Shown piece after piece: positions 1 to 11,082 of a stretch of 64,000 nucleotides of DNA. Under the pieces are notes generated by a model. That model saw only the letters and a list, made by a program, of their open reading frames with translations, was not told where the DNA came from and made no database searches. A program made the position numbers and the translations under genes. This DNA is from Haberlea rhodopensis (lineage: Eukaryota; Streptophyta; Magnoliopsida; Lamiales; Gesneriaceae): positions 372,001-436,000 of the forward strand of contig CAJQUN010000052.1 in assembly GCA_907163345.1 (NCBI GenBank), read 5' to 3'. How positions within the stretch are numbered: the first letter of the stretch is position 1; every line of letters starts with the position of its first letter.

Positions 1-890
1 CAACCTGTCGTCAGGGAATTCTATGCCAACCTCTCCGTGCGCCATGAGGAGTTTAAGGTCTTGGTTCATGGACATATGGTAGCGTTTGACCGCCACACGA
101 TCAATACGCTTTTTGAGATACATGATGTGGATGATGATGAGTACACTACCTTTGTCAACGGAACCATTGACTATAATGAAGTAATTTTGAGGTTGTGTGG
201 CCCCAATGCCCGCTGGAGAATGAATCAAGACAAGTTTGTCAATTTTCAAGCCTCGGCACTTAAAGCCACCGAGAAGTTATGGTTCGCCTTCATCAAGGCA
301 CGCCTTAAGCCGGCTCTGCATGCCACTGATGTCACCAAGGACAGAGCTTTATTGCTATATGCTATTATGACTAGGATGTCTATTGATTTGTGGCTTCTTC
401 TCCAGTATTCTATCGAGTTTGCTTGTAGGGGGCAACGACTTTGGGCTTCCCACACCCCATGCTTATTACTGATCTATGCTACTATGCGGGGGTGTGATGG
501 GGCCCTGAAGAAGAGCGATTGAAAATTCAAAAGCCGATAATGTTGGCTAGACATGCTCGAAGGCGACACCCCCCATCTTCTAGCCAAGCCGGGGCTTCCA
601 GTGGGCCACAACCGACTGAATCTGAACCACTCCCGGACCTTCCCACTATTGTTCACCGACTCACAGATTTGGAGCAAAGTGTAGCGGCTCCAGCTAATCA
701 ATGGACCGATTTCTACCAAAGTCATGAGGCATACATGCAGCGCCAAGACACCTACATGAACTTTGTCGTGGACTTCACATCGGCCCTCGCTCAGGAGTTT
801 CCTCATCGAGCGTTTCCACAGTCGCCGACTTTCCAGCCAACACCTCTTCCACACCCGCCCCCCGACGATATGGATGGCGATGACCAATGA
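1..890 (+). pseudogene. Athila/Tat-type element ORF with 'putative plant transposon protein' domain, frameshifted, 5' truncated by window
   Basis: The frame is open from base 1. It reads REFYANLSVRHEEFKVLV, then a body with W, LKATEKLWFAFIKARLKP and DRALLLYAIMTRMSID, up to a TGA at 520-522. This pattern matches the plant-specific 'putative plant transposon protein' domain found in the extra ORF of Athila/Tat Ty3-gypsy elements. The expected C-terminal tail (RRHPPSSSQAG..., a proline-rich coiled segment ending DDMDGDDQ) continues in another frame from about 519 to 890, so a frameshift near 510-530 separates the halves. The ORF lies upstream of a polypurine tract and an LTR in the same orientation, as expected between integrase and the 3' LTR. 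The function of the domain is not known to me. The 5' part lies outside the window. Confidence 0.75.
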
Positions 891-2465
891 CGGTCATCGC
901 TTATGTATGTGCATCGTTCTATTTCTTTCTTCATGTTATGCATTGAGGACAATGCAAATTTCTAAGTTTAGGGGGGTACTTTGAACTGTCTCAAACTACT
1001 TGGATTTCTGTTGTTTTTTTTGTTTGTTTGTTTTCCTTATTTTGTTTGGTTTGTCTTGATTTAGAGTCTGTTTAGTTTTGAGTGTCATAAGTTGTATTAC
1101 GAGTCAGTTGAGGCCAATGATGAAAAATTGAGTGACTTGTGGAAAATTTTAAAATTTTCATGTTTTCACGTTGCTCTTGAGTTCTCACATATGCATGCAC
1201 TAGAGACCATGACCATTTGATTAATCAATGATGATTTGAACGAACACAAAAATGATATAGGCAATTCTTGATAATTTGGGCCTTTATTCATTGATAGAAA
1301 TTTGCCATAGTAGCCCCTTTGAGCTTAAGTAGAAAAGAATGAGAATTGAATTGTTTGCAATACCTTTTAGAATCTTATTCAAATTTTTTTCTGATATTAC
1401 CATGGTTTTCAGATGCAATCTGAGCATATTGGCCAAATCATATAAGTTATTTGTGAATTGAGAGTAGTATAGAACTTACTATAGTAACCTTTGAGGCGAA
1501 ATACAAACATATGTGGCTTAGGAATGATTTAGGCAATTTTTTGATCGTTTGAGCCTTTGAAGCCACCAAATAACATCATTTTATCTTTAGTTACCCTTTT
1601 GAGCTTAATACAAATCGAATGGCATGTGTTTAGGCACATGAATAACCCCATTCGGCATCGTTTCAAGATACCACATCAACCACTTTGTTGATAGCTTATA
1701 CACTGTTTCCCACCCTCAAGGGAGTTAAGCTTCTATTGCGCTTTAAAAGTTCAAATAGCTCCTATGATCTTAATTGCAAATTAGAAGTGGAGTAACAATG
1801 AAAAAGAGAAAAATAATGAGGTGAATGATGAAGAGGATGAGAAAAGAGGATGAATTGAAAAGAAAAGAAAATTGATGAATTATCAATAGAAGGAATCAAA
1901 AGCGGGATGAGAATGCGCAAATTGATTATAATTTCAATTTACTCTCTTGCTTTGAATATCCTTTCCTTTTATTGAAGCCATGAGCCAAAGCCTAACGTTA
2001 CAAGCTTATTAAGACCTATTGACCAAGCAACATTTGTCTAATATACTAGTGGAGAATGTTATGAATAGTGAACCTATGACACTCGAGAAACACTTGTAAT
2101 AAACATGGTTTTGACATTCACATATGAGCATCTCATTACCTAGTCTTGATGCATTGTTAGCATTTATCAAAGCTACACTCTGTTTTTGAACAATGCAATT
2201 TGAACCTATACCTTGCAAAGTCCTATTGATTTGTGTGAGTAAATAGCGCTTTGAGTTAATGATTAAATGGAAATGGTAGCACACACACACTTGAGAATTC
2301 TTGAGAAAGTGATGCATGTTTGAATACTTCTGAGGCCTACACAATTGGAATGTTTTACAACTTTGGTTTGTGTGTCTTTTCGTGTCACTTTTGTTTTGAT
2401 TTGTTTTTGTTTTGTTTTTGTTGTTGTTTTGCTCGGGACTAGCAAAAGTTTAAGTTTAGGGGGTT
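891..2465 (+). other. Non-coding 3' internal region of the Athila/Tat-type element, with two polypurine tracts
   Basis: No convincing gene is present. A purine-rich AAGTTTAGGGGGGTA lies at about 963-977, just after the ORF. A second, AAGTTTAGGGGG, lies at about 2452-2463, directly before the LTR, and would be the true 3' polypurine tract. About 1.5 kb of AT-rich DNA lies between them. It includes a purine-rich stretch (about 1790-1875) and short T-rich ORFs that I treat as chance. Confidence 0.6.
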
Positions 2466-3905
2466 TGATAAGTGTATTTTATACACTTATATTTCTTCTT
2501 ATTTTGCATGGTTTAGTGCTAGTTTTCGATCAGAATTACGCTTTTGGTTTTGTTCTGTGTTGTTTTGCAGGAATCCAGGTAATTACATGTTTTGTGGACT
2601 AAAAGGGTGCAAATGGCGGAAAGAAAGGATGAATTGAAGTCAAAAATCTACACTTTCAATCAAAGCAACATGCGTAATTACGCCTGTTTTGAGGCATAAA
2701 GATGCCTAAGCCATGGCAAATCAATATTTGAAGAGTTTCATGAGGCGTAATTACACCTCATTTAGGCGTAGCTACGCCTAAGCTACGGCTTTTGTGACTT
2801 TATTAAGGCGTAAAGACGCCGCTGTGTAGGCGTAATTACGCCAGTCACGTGGGAAGCCACATTTCTTGACACATCAACAGGCGTAGTTACGCCTGTTTTG
2901 AGGCGTAATTAGGCCACTCGAATTTTGGAAATTTTGGACTGCTTTCCTTATTTGATGCACGGGATTTTAAAGAGGGATTCGCCAAGGCACAATGGATTAT
3001 TCAGACTTAGACACACATTCCTTGAGAGAAGGAGGCTAGGGTTGAAGAAATGAGAAAATAACGACGACGGCTCGGAGCAAAAAGTAGAGATTTCATCACG
3101 AGACGGCGGCGTTCATCGGAGATCGAAGAATAGCGTCCAATTTGTTTTGTATCTCTAAACTTTTAACAGTTTTTATGGGTTATTTAAACATGTCTAAGTG
3201 TTTAATTAATTCTAGCATGAGCTAATTTTATTTTCTAGGAGACGGTGTAGCTTGTTTTGAAACTACGCTTATTATGAATTGATTGAAGTATTTGGATTTC
3301 CGTATTGTTTATTTATGTTTTCCTGTTCTTAATGCTTTTAATCTACTGGCCATGGATTGAATGATGTTATATTTGTGATCCATCACTCGGGAGAGGGGGT
3401 TGTGAATATGACAGAAGGAATTCATATCGTGGTAGTTGTATTGTTCGAGAGGCCTATAACTCCATAGAAGTCGTTAAAGGAATTACTGCGCTTTTACAAT
3501 TGTTTGATAATTGATCTTAGATAGGGATATCAATATTGATGTTAGATGATTACTTCTGCTTAACACTCGGGAGAGGGAGTAGAAATAAATAAGAATTCTC
3601 GGCTAGTAAACTAGGAAATCCATAACATGGAAATCAAGGAATGATAAAAGTAGTGGATGAACAAGTGAAATCGTGCTCCTAGATTCGTCTCCAATTGATT
3701 TCTTTTCAACTCAGTATTTGATCATCGTTAGTTAATTGATTTTTATTATTCGCATAACACTCAACCATTCGATTCTCTAAATAAAGCAAAGATTATTTTA
3801 ATTCAGTACTTAGATTTAACTATTTATTCAATCTCTGTGGGTTCGACATCTTTTTATACTAAAACTTGACTACCGTGCGCTTGCGGTAAATGATTTTTTG
3901 CAACA
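2466..3905 (+). repeat. 3' LTR of Athila/Tat-type Ty3-gypsy element (family B LTR)
   Basis: The LTR starts with TGATAAGTGTATTTTATACAC right after the polypurine tract. It ends in the block GTGGGTTCGACATC ... ACCGTGCGCTTGCGG ... TTTTTTGCAACA, which is characteristic of Athila/Tat LTR ends. The length is about 1440 bp. Related sequence occurs at 27150-27731 plus 30208-30424, and at about 45530-45700. No primer-binding site follows, in agreement with a 3' LTR. The 3' end is uncertain by a few bases (TGCA at 3902 or CAACA at 3905). Confidence 0.75.
2672..2915. repeat. Cluster of GGCGTAATTACGCC-type palindromes inside the LTR
   Basis: About eight short palindromic words related to GGCGTAATTACGCC fall in 240 bp. 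Variants include GGCGTAGCTACGCC, GGCGTAAAGACGCC and GGCGTAGTTACGCC. The arms are conserved while the central four bases vary, and spacing is irregular. Confidence 0.8.
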
Positions 3906-6256
3906 TGTACGTATTTAGTCATATGGTTTGAGTGCCGATGTGAGTACATGGTAGTGTCTGGGTCACTAGTTGACGGGACCATTATGCCGAGCGGGTTGAT
4001 CGAAGAATTATTGAGTACGCCGTACAGGAATTGTACCGCAACAAATATTTGGAGTATATATCTTACGAGTAGTGGTACCTTTGGGTATACTCGTTGGGAT
4101 GGCTAAGACCAAGTGATTGGTGGTAAGAGTAGTCATTGAGAAAACTACTCGCTTGTCGTTGCGATGTGTGATAGGCATGGTCACACCCACCCTTAGGGTG
4201 TGGAATAAATCCTAATGGTTAGGATTGCTCTTGAGTTGAGCAAGGACACCGGAATGTCCTTTTTGATTTGGTATTCTAGAGATATATTGGGTGTTGACCC
4301 CCATACTCTAATGGTTTGTACAGTATGGTATACCAAGTGGAACGTATGATGCGTTGGTAGGCTTGGTATAAGCCTATGGAGGCAGCGTTTTGCTAGCCAG
4401 GTATTATAGTAGTGTCAGAGTATGCTTGCTATGGCATTTATACTGCACGTTGGGACCGAGTTCGGTGAATCGTATGATGATACGATGAGGACTTATGGTA
4501 AACTCTTGTAGTCTTTATGTGGCATGATGATTGAGGCAGGGAATACTTCACGGGGACGTTTAATGTTTTCAGGGACTTGTACTGTGACAACTCAGTTTGT
4601 TGGGGGTACCAACGTGAGTGTCGATAAGTCGTTATTAGCTCTGGTTGAGCATCTTTGCATGTGGAATGCAACGGGAGACACAATTGAAATTGTGGGATAT
4701 AGGTAGTGGGGTAACACTACTATATGGATTTTATCTCTTGAAGAGATTTGGATTGTACTGTCATGGAGACAATTGGTATTGATTGAGGGTTGATTGTGAA
4801 TCAACCGGGGTAAGCCCTACTAGTATTGGACTAGGTAATGGCTTCGTACTTCCAGTGAGACGTTTGGGGAGACGTCTCCGGAGAAATGCTCGATTGTGTA
4901 GTACTATGGTATTATTACAGAGCATCTCTAGGATGAGTATACATGGAGTATACGGGTTTCAGACTGGTAATAGTTGCAGGGATGCACTATTCTGAACCAG
5001 CCATCTTTTTGTTAGTTGCGGGATATGTTTTGGTATAAATATATCCAGGTTTTACGAACGACGGTTCGAGGTTGGAGGGTCATGGTTCATGACACTTTCC
5101 TTGTGAGGAAGGCGGTATTGATATGCCTACCAGGTGAATCTTTGGGAGATTCGTTGATTTGGTTTGTGTAGTGTTGATGTTGAAATCACACCCTTTGGTT
5201 TTGGTTTGTCAACCCTCATTCTCCGCGGAGTGAGAATATCTGGGGATTGACAGTTGATTTTGGGATTTTGGGTATGATTAGAGATACCCGAGTCTATTGC
5301 TTTGTGTGTGCATGTTGTGTTGGTGCGTGGTCATGTATGCCGGTGTGGGTATACAAAGGCCAGCATTTTCTTGGTGCTCGTCGAACATCAGATTTATATG
5401 CTTTGATGAATGAATCTCCGGTGAGAGATGTGGCACCTTGAGATTGGTAATCTCGATGGCACGATGTATTCTGAGGAATAATCGTGAGGTCCAGTTGACT
5501 TCCCATGAGGAGGGATTGTCGTGTTTTGGGACCATGGTAATTCTTGCTGGTTAATTCGATAGCCTCCCTGTTTTAGGATTGTTGAATCCCAGGATGAACG
5601 AGGGATGGCCTGGATTCGGGTTTGTTTAGTGTCGTGATTGACACGTGTGGCGGGAATGCAATCGATTATTCTTGCATGTCCTTTCGAGAACCCGAGACCT
5701 TGTGGAATCTCAATAGTGTGTTCGGACCAAGATGTGATTTCTTGGAACACGCGGTTGTAGACATCTTTAGAGATGTGTTTCGTATTGATCGGGGCCGTGT
5801 TGTGGCCCAATCTGTGTTGCAGTGTGGTGCAACTACTCCTTTGATGGAGATGGACTTGGAAAGCGGAAGCCGAATGTAGTTTAGGTACACCGTTGTGTAC
5901 TGGCGGTTTCCTTGGTAGCGATGTATGTCTAACATCGTTGGCTATGTCATAGAGATATCATGGGGCGATATCTATATTGGAACCAAGAAGGATTCGTTTG
6001 ATTTGCAGTTATGTTTGGCTGACTGCTTTTGAGATGGTTAGCATCGGGTAATGCCGATGTCTTCCGGGGATTTGGGTTGGTTGGAGAGGTTACTCCATTC
6101 CAGGTTTGGTGCGAGGTCGGTAACCTCGCGGTTGGTGTGTCGTTCATGTTATGTTCATGATTCCACATCGTGGATCCGGTTGGATTGCGTGTTCTCGGCG
6201 TTACGTGGAGTACGCCGTGCAATTTTGAGGACGAAATTCTATTAATGGGGGATAAT
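3906..6256 (+). mobile_element. Non-coding, hairpin-rich internal domain of a family A LTR element, ending in a polypurine tract
   Basis: No protein-coding signal is visible in either strand; the short ORFs are antisense and match nothing I know. The block ends with GAGGACGAAATTC (about 6233) and ATTAATGGGGGATAAT (6241-6256), the usual chromovirus polypurine tract layout directly before a 3' LTR. The domain is filled with short inverted repeats. Examples are GAGTAGT/ACTACTC 4127-4150, CACACCC/GGGTGTG 4182-4202, CCTAA/TTAGG 4211-4223, AAGGAC/GTCCTT 4242-4261, ATCTCTT/AAGAGAT 4733-4747, GGTTGATT/AATCAACC 4788-4806, GGAGACGTCTCC 4868-4879, GTTGCA/TGCAAC 5816-5833 and CGGCGT/ACGCCG 6196-6217. Its left edge abuts the Athila/Tat LTR, so that element probably inserted here. 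Confidence 0.55.
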
Positions 6257-8183
6257 TGTGATGCCCGGGAATTATGGGTGCTAATCCCGGTGTGGTAATA
6301 ATCGTTAATGGATTTTGGTTGTGTATTAATTGTGGTTTTGGAACTCCTAGGGATTTTAAATCCCATATTTGGAGTCTTTGGATCCAAAGGATGAGATTGT
6401 ATTCTCGTCGTGGTGCTAACCTTGGAATTTGGGGTCCGGAGTACTGTGTACTGGGGCTGGTTATCGGAATTGAGGTTAGAGAGATGATTTTTGAAAACAG
6501 ATGATTTTTAAGGAATCATGATGTATTTGTGGAGGAGTCGGTATTTTGGAGCTTTGGAGCTATATATATACCAAAAAGACTCGGTATTCTGTCATTATAC
6601 GGAATCACTTCCCTCTCTCATCTCCCTCACGCCTCTCTCACCCCAAACCCTTCCCTCTTCTCCTCTTGGAAGCAAAATCGTTGGGGGCTCGTCATGGGAG
6701 CCCGATTTCTTGAAGAAAGGCTGGTAATCTTCTTCTCCTCACCTTTAGCTTCGATTTGGTATATTTTGGGTATTATGCATGCTTAGCCGTGGGGGCTTTT
6801 ATTTTGGTAATCGTCATGGATGGACGATAGGTTTGGAATTGTGAACGTGCTTGGGCACGTGATTGCATGCCTATGTTTAATTGAGAGTTAATTGTGTGTT
6901 AGCACATAACTCATCGGACGTGGAACTCAGGCAGGATTGGACTTGAACTACGGAATCATAAGGTACGTATGACGTACGAGCATAGCCTATTATAATGTTG
7001 CAACTATAAAATGCATGGTATGTGGTAATTGCAATAAGTGGACATCGAAATGCATGGTAAGCGGTGTTTGCAATAAACGGATATTGAAATGCATGGTATA
7101 TGGTACTTGCTATAAATGGATATATGGTAGATGGTAATTGTGTTAAATGGACATACATTGGGAACCATACGGTGCCGCTATTGAGCGAGCAATGATTTGA
7201 GATGTTGTCGCCGTTGAGCGACCATCGGTTATGACGCCGCTATTGTTGAGCGTGCGTGGGGTTAGACGCCGCTATTGTTGAGCGTGCGTGGGATTAAAAT
7301 GCCGCTATGGTAGAGCGAGCTATGAAACATAAAAATGGAACCATTGGCTAGTTACATGCGATATCTGTAATGCCCATTGGATGATTTAATCATATTTAGT
7401 TATGGAACTGTATAGCAGGAATGGTTTTAGTTGATCAATGAGATGGCCAGCTGGCTTATGAGAATTTAATGGTTTGATTATTTGAGAACAGGGACAATAC
7501 AGGGGATCCGGATGAGGATGTTACCATCCAGGGAGTATCATTTAAATTCATGGCATTTACATTCTGAAAATTATGAATTGTAATATTATGATTATTGGAT
7601 TGGTGGTATTGGTATGCTCACCCCGTGTGGGGGCTGTCTCTGTTGGGGCATGTGATACAGGTGTAGCAGCAGCTTTGGAGTCGAGCTCGGGCTGTTGATT
7701 AGAGGTACTTCCAGGATCGAGGTACCAGAGCTGGTTGAATAAGTACATAGATCCAGAGTTGAGATCGGGTTGTGCTTGAGAGGTGCTTCCAGGATTGAAG
7801 CACCAGTAACGGTATCTGGTAGAGTAGTTTATACATTAGATACACGCTTATTCATTGGGTACTCTCATGTGAGTACGCCTTTACGTGTATATGAAATGTA
7901 TAAATGGGCTATGGCTTTTCTCTCTTCATTCATTGTTGCATGCAATTAAATATGGAATTGCTAAATGGACTGAGAGCATGTTAGTGTATTATGAGGGTGC
8001 ATGCTATGTAAGTGAGCTTGGTTGGGGAAATTGAATATTGTGTGGATTAAATGCAAGAAATTTTCTGGATCGTATATGGTGTTACACTTGCATATGGCTT
8101 TTTCCCCATGATAGTAGGATTATATGCACTAATGGTATGGATTAATACACTAATAACGGGTTAAGGGCACGTGAGTCCTTACA
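6257..8183 (+). repeat. 3' LTR of family A (chromovirus/LARD-like) element
   Basis: The LTR starts TGTGATGCCCGGG after the polypurine tract and ends GTCCTTACA. Landmarks shared with three other copies (24618, 27732, 58017) are: a TATATATA tract with a pyrimidine-rich leader (6560-6670), AAGGTACGTATGACGTACGAGC (about 6959), CCGCTATTG...GAGCG minisatellites, and TGCTCACC..GTGTGGGGG followed by CTGTTG (about 7616-7645). It also contains about 3-4 units of ~43 bp at about 7010-7155. The length is 1927 bp. Confidence 0.75.
7165..7335. repeat. Minisatellite of GCCGCTATTG(TTG)AGCG units in the LTR
   Basis: At least four degenerate units contain GCCGCTAT..GAGCG. The same motif recurs in the LTRs at about 25950-26150, 29340-29430 and near 61620-61735, so it belongs to the element family. 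Confidence 0.65.
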
Positions 8184-8713
<530 letters not shown>

Positions 8714-9199
8714 GAGCACCCGCACTCAATTTTTTTTAAAATTGACATTCTCGCACATCCGCACCATCATCTGCATCCGCCCGCGTACCCACATTATGTG
8801 ACTTAGGTTTTGCACATACTCACAAACTATATGAGCGTTCTGCCTATTTTCAAACCACATGGAGGTAAGTTGCACTTCATAGAAGAAGGTAAATTGCACA
8901 TGAAAATTTATGCCAATTTATGTTATTTTTTAGGTGCAGATTACCCTATATGTTATTCAAAATAGATAGATTGTCCATTATGTTATTATTTAGGTGCAAT
9001 TTACCCTCTAGGGTGACACAATTGACATTTTGACATGTAATATCAAAGCACAGATGCAAGATATGACGCGTGTAACATAAATTCTACATGTAGATGGTGT
9101 TTTCCACATATTTTCAAACTACGGGGGAAAAACTCTCTATTTTCAAACCATAGAGATAATGGCTACTTTCAAAACCGCCGGGTTCCATACCAAAAACCC

Positions 9200-9665
9200 T
9201 AATTATACCTATTATATAACTGACTAAGAGTCACTATTCCCATGAATAGTGTAACAGTTACTTTTTTTAATTTCTTAACAAATAAATTATTTTTTATTTT
9301 AAATTTTAAATTATTTTTTATTTTTTAACAGTGACTTTTTTAATTTCTTAATAAATAAAATATTTTTTTATTTTAATATTTTTTATTTTTTATTTTTTAC
9401 CTATTATTATAATTTCTTAATAAATAAATTTTTTTTTATTTTAAATTTTTAATTATTTTTTATTTTTTTACCTATTATAAGTGTCTAAGAGTTCACTATT
9501 CCCATAAATAGTGTAAGAGTGACTTTTTTAATTTCTTAATAAATATTTTTTTTATTTTTGATTATTTTTTATTTATTAATATTATTTTTAATATTTATTT
9601 ACAACCTATTATATAAGTGTGTAAGAGTTCACTAAGTGTGCAAAGTTTGTAATAGTACTATTGCA
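9200..9665. repeat. Degenerate tandem units in AT-rich spacer
   Basis: Three to four imperfect units contain CCTATTATA..AGTGT..AAGAGTTCACTATTCCCA and TAGTGTAAGAGTGACTTTTTTAATTTC. Long T/A tracts separate them. Confidence 0.6.
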
Positions 9666-9734
9666 AGGAATAGTAATGAATAGTAATTCACTATTTATTA
9701 CAATTTTTTTTCTTAAAAAAATGTTTTTTTTCAA

Positions 9735-10110
9735 AAAATTATTTTTTGTTGATGCGCGGGTTTAACCTGAACCGACTAGAAAAAAAAATATTAATCGATT
9801 GTTGATGCGCACAACTTCAATTTATAGTAAGATGAACATCATGTTTTTTTTTAAAAAAGTTAGAGTCGGTCCTTTGGTTATTTTGTTTCCATTCAATTAC
9901 AGTAGCATGCTCGCTTTAATTTTTTTTGTTGATGATCGGGTTTGGCCTAAACCGACTAGGAGAAAATATATCTTGATTAGTTAATCATGCTCACAAATGT
10001 TATTTTTTTTCCAGTTTTTAGTGAGATGAGCATCAATTTTTTTTTTAAAAAAGTTAGAGCAAGTCCTTTGTTATTTTTCCAATTCAATTACATTAGCATT
10101 GTCGTTCTTT
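9735..10110. repeat. Tandem duplication of ~180 bp
   Basis: Two diverged copies share, in order, TTGTTGATG.. CGGGTTT..CC..AACCGACTAG, a TTTTTTTTTAAAAAAGTTAGAG block, GTCCTTTG and CAATTCAATTACA.TAGCAT. Copy 1 starts about 9745 and copy 2 about 9925. Confidence 0.65.
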
Positions 10111-10159
10111 TAAAAAATGTTTGTTAAAATAAGTTATTTGAAATGTTATTTTTGATCAA

Positions 10160-10260
10160 CTTAAGAAAAAATTGACAAACATGCTGGTACCGGGCACCGC
10201 ACCTTAAGAAAAAATTGACCAACATGCTGGTACCTGGCACCGCACAAGGTGCGGTGCCAA
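10160..10260. repeat. 45 bp direct repeat ending in a strong hairpin
   Basis: The segment CTTAAGAAAAAATTGAC..ACATGCTGGTACC.GGCACCGCAC occurs twice in a row. The second copy runs into a perfect 10 bp stem, GGCACCGCAC/GTGCGGTGCC, with a 3-base loop (about 10237-10259). Confidence 0.75.
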
Positions 10261-10737
10261 TAAACTAGTAAATATAATAATACTGACACGTTTAATTATG
10301 ACATGAAATACTCATCTAATTGCCCAATTCCACTTGTTATCCAATTATATCAAATTAGATATCATGATATAAATAATCATTTAATTATTTATGCTCCCAC
10401 ATAAAGCGCCGCACGCATACTCAATGCGTATGATCTCTATCGTAAAGCCAGTGCGTGCATGTAGGTAGAGAGATTATGTGACTTATGCCATGAATCTATT
10501 GAAATATAGAACTGCAGAAACTAGTTTTTACTCAAATTCAAAATATTGTTTATAGTACGATTACTACGGAAATTGTTGACCAAATCCGAAAGCTTGTTAT
10601 TTTTATTGCAAGTTGAAAGATTAAGGAATTGATTTGTCTCACTAATAACTTATAGTAACAAGTCTGTTTTGTTGTTTGTATCTGCATTAGTGATTAAATT
10701 TAAAAACATAACTTATAGTAACAAGTCATGTTTTAAG

Positions 10738-10851
10738 TTCTTCCATTGAGTTAAGCTTTCATAGTCGAATAAAAATTCTTATAGATCTGGTGGTCCATGA
10801 AAAGTAGAATCCATGAGATCATACTGAAAGGGATGATTTGGTTAAATATAT
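10738..10851 (+). repeat. Left arm of inverted repeat flanking the P450 gene
   Basis: The segment runs CTTCCATTGA..AAGCTTTCATAG ... TCTGGTGG.CCATG ... GAAAGGGATGATTTGG and TTAAATATA. It is found in reverse complement at 13899-14014 with scattered mismatches and small indels. Confidence 0.75.
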
Positions 10852-10860
10852 TGAATGACA

Positions 10861-11082
10861 AAATGAGAGGGTGACTCTGTATTATTCTATATTGTTTTTT
10901 TGTTTTATATAAGTTTAATTCTTAGACCAGCAGTTGGCCTAGTATGGATCATACATGGACGGTAGTTGGAGTGAGTGGCTCTCCCAGGTCCCTCGTCTGA
11001 GATCCCTGGGGAAGACAGAGTGCACATTACAGTTTTCCAGCAAACTAGCTAAATCGTACGCTAAAGTGCAGTAGTTTTACTC
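10861..11082. other. 3' flank of the P450 gene
   Basis: Contains the presumed 3' UTR of the minus-strand P450 and short anonymous sequence. No other gene is seen. Confidence 0.4.

Noticed and set aside
2345..2602. 85 aa hydrophobic ORF across the polypurine tract and LTR start
   Set aside because: Spans a retroelement junction; the hydrophobic residues come from T-rich DNA.
5394..6387. Antisense ORFs of 138 and 146 aa in the hairpin-rich domain
   Set aside because: No family resemblance; the DNA is retroelement interior read on the opposite strand, and the inverted repeats favour mirrored open frames.
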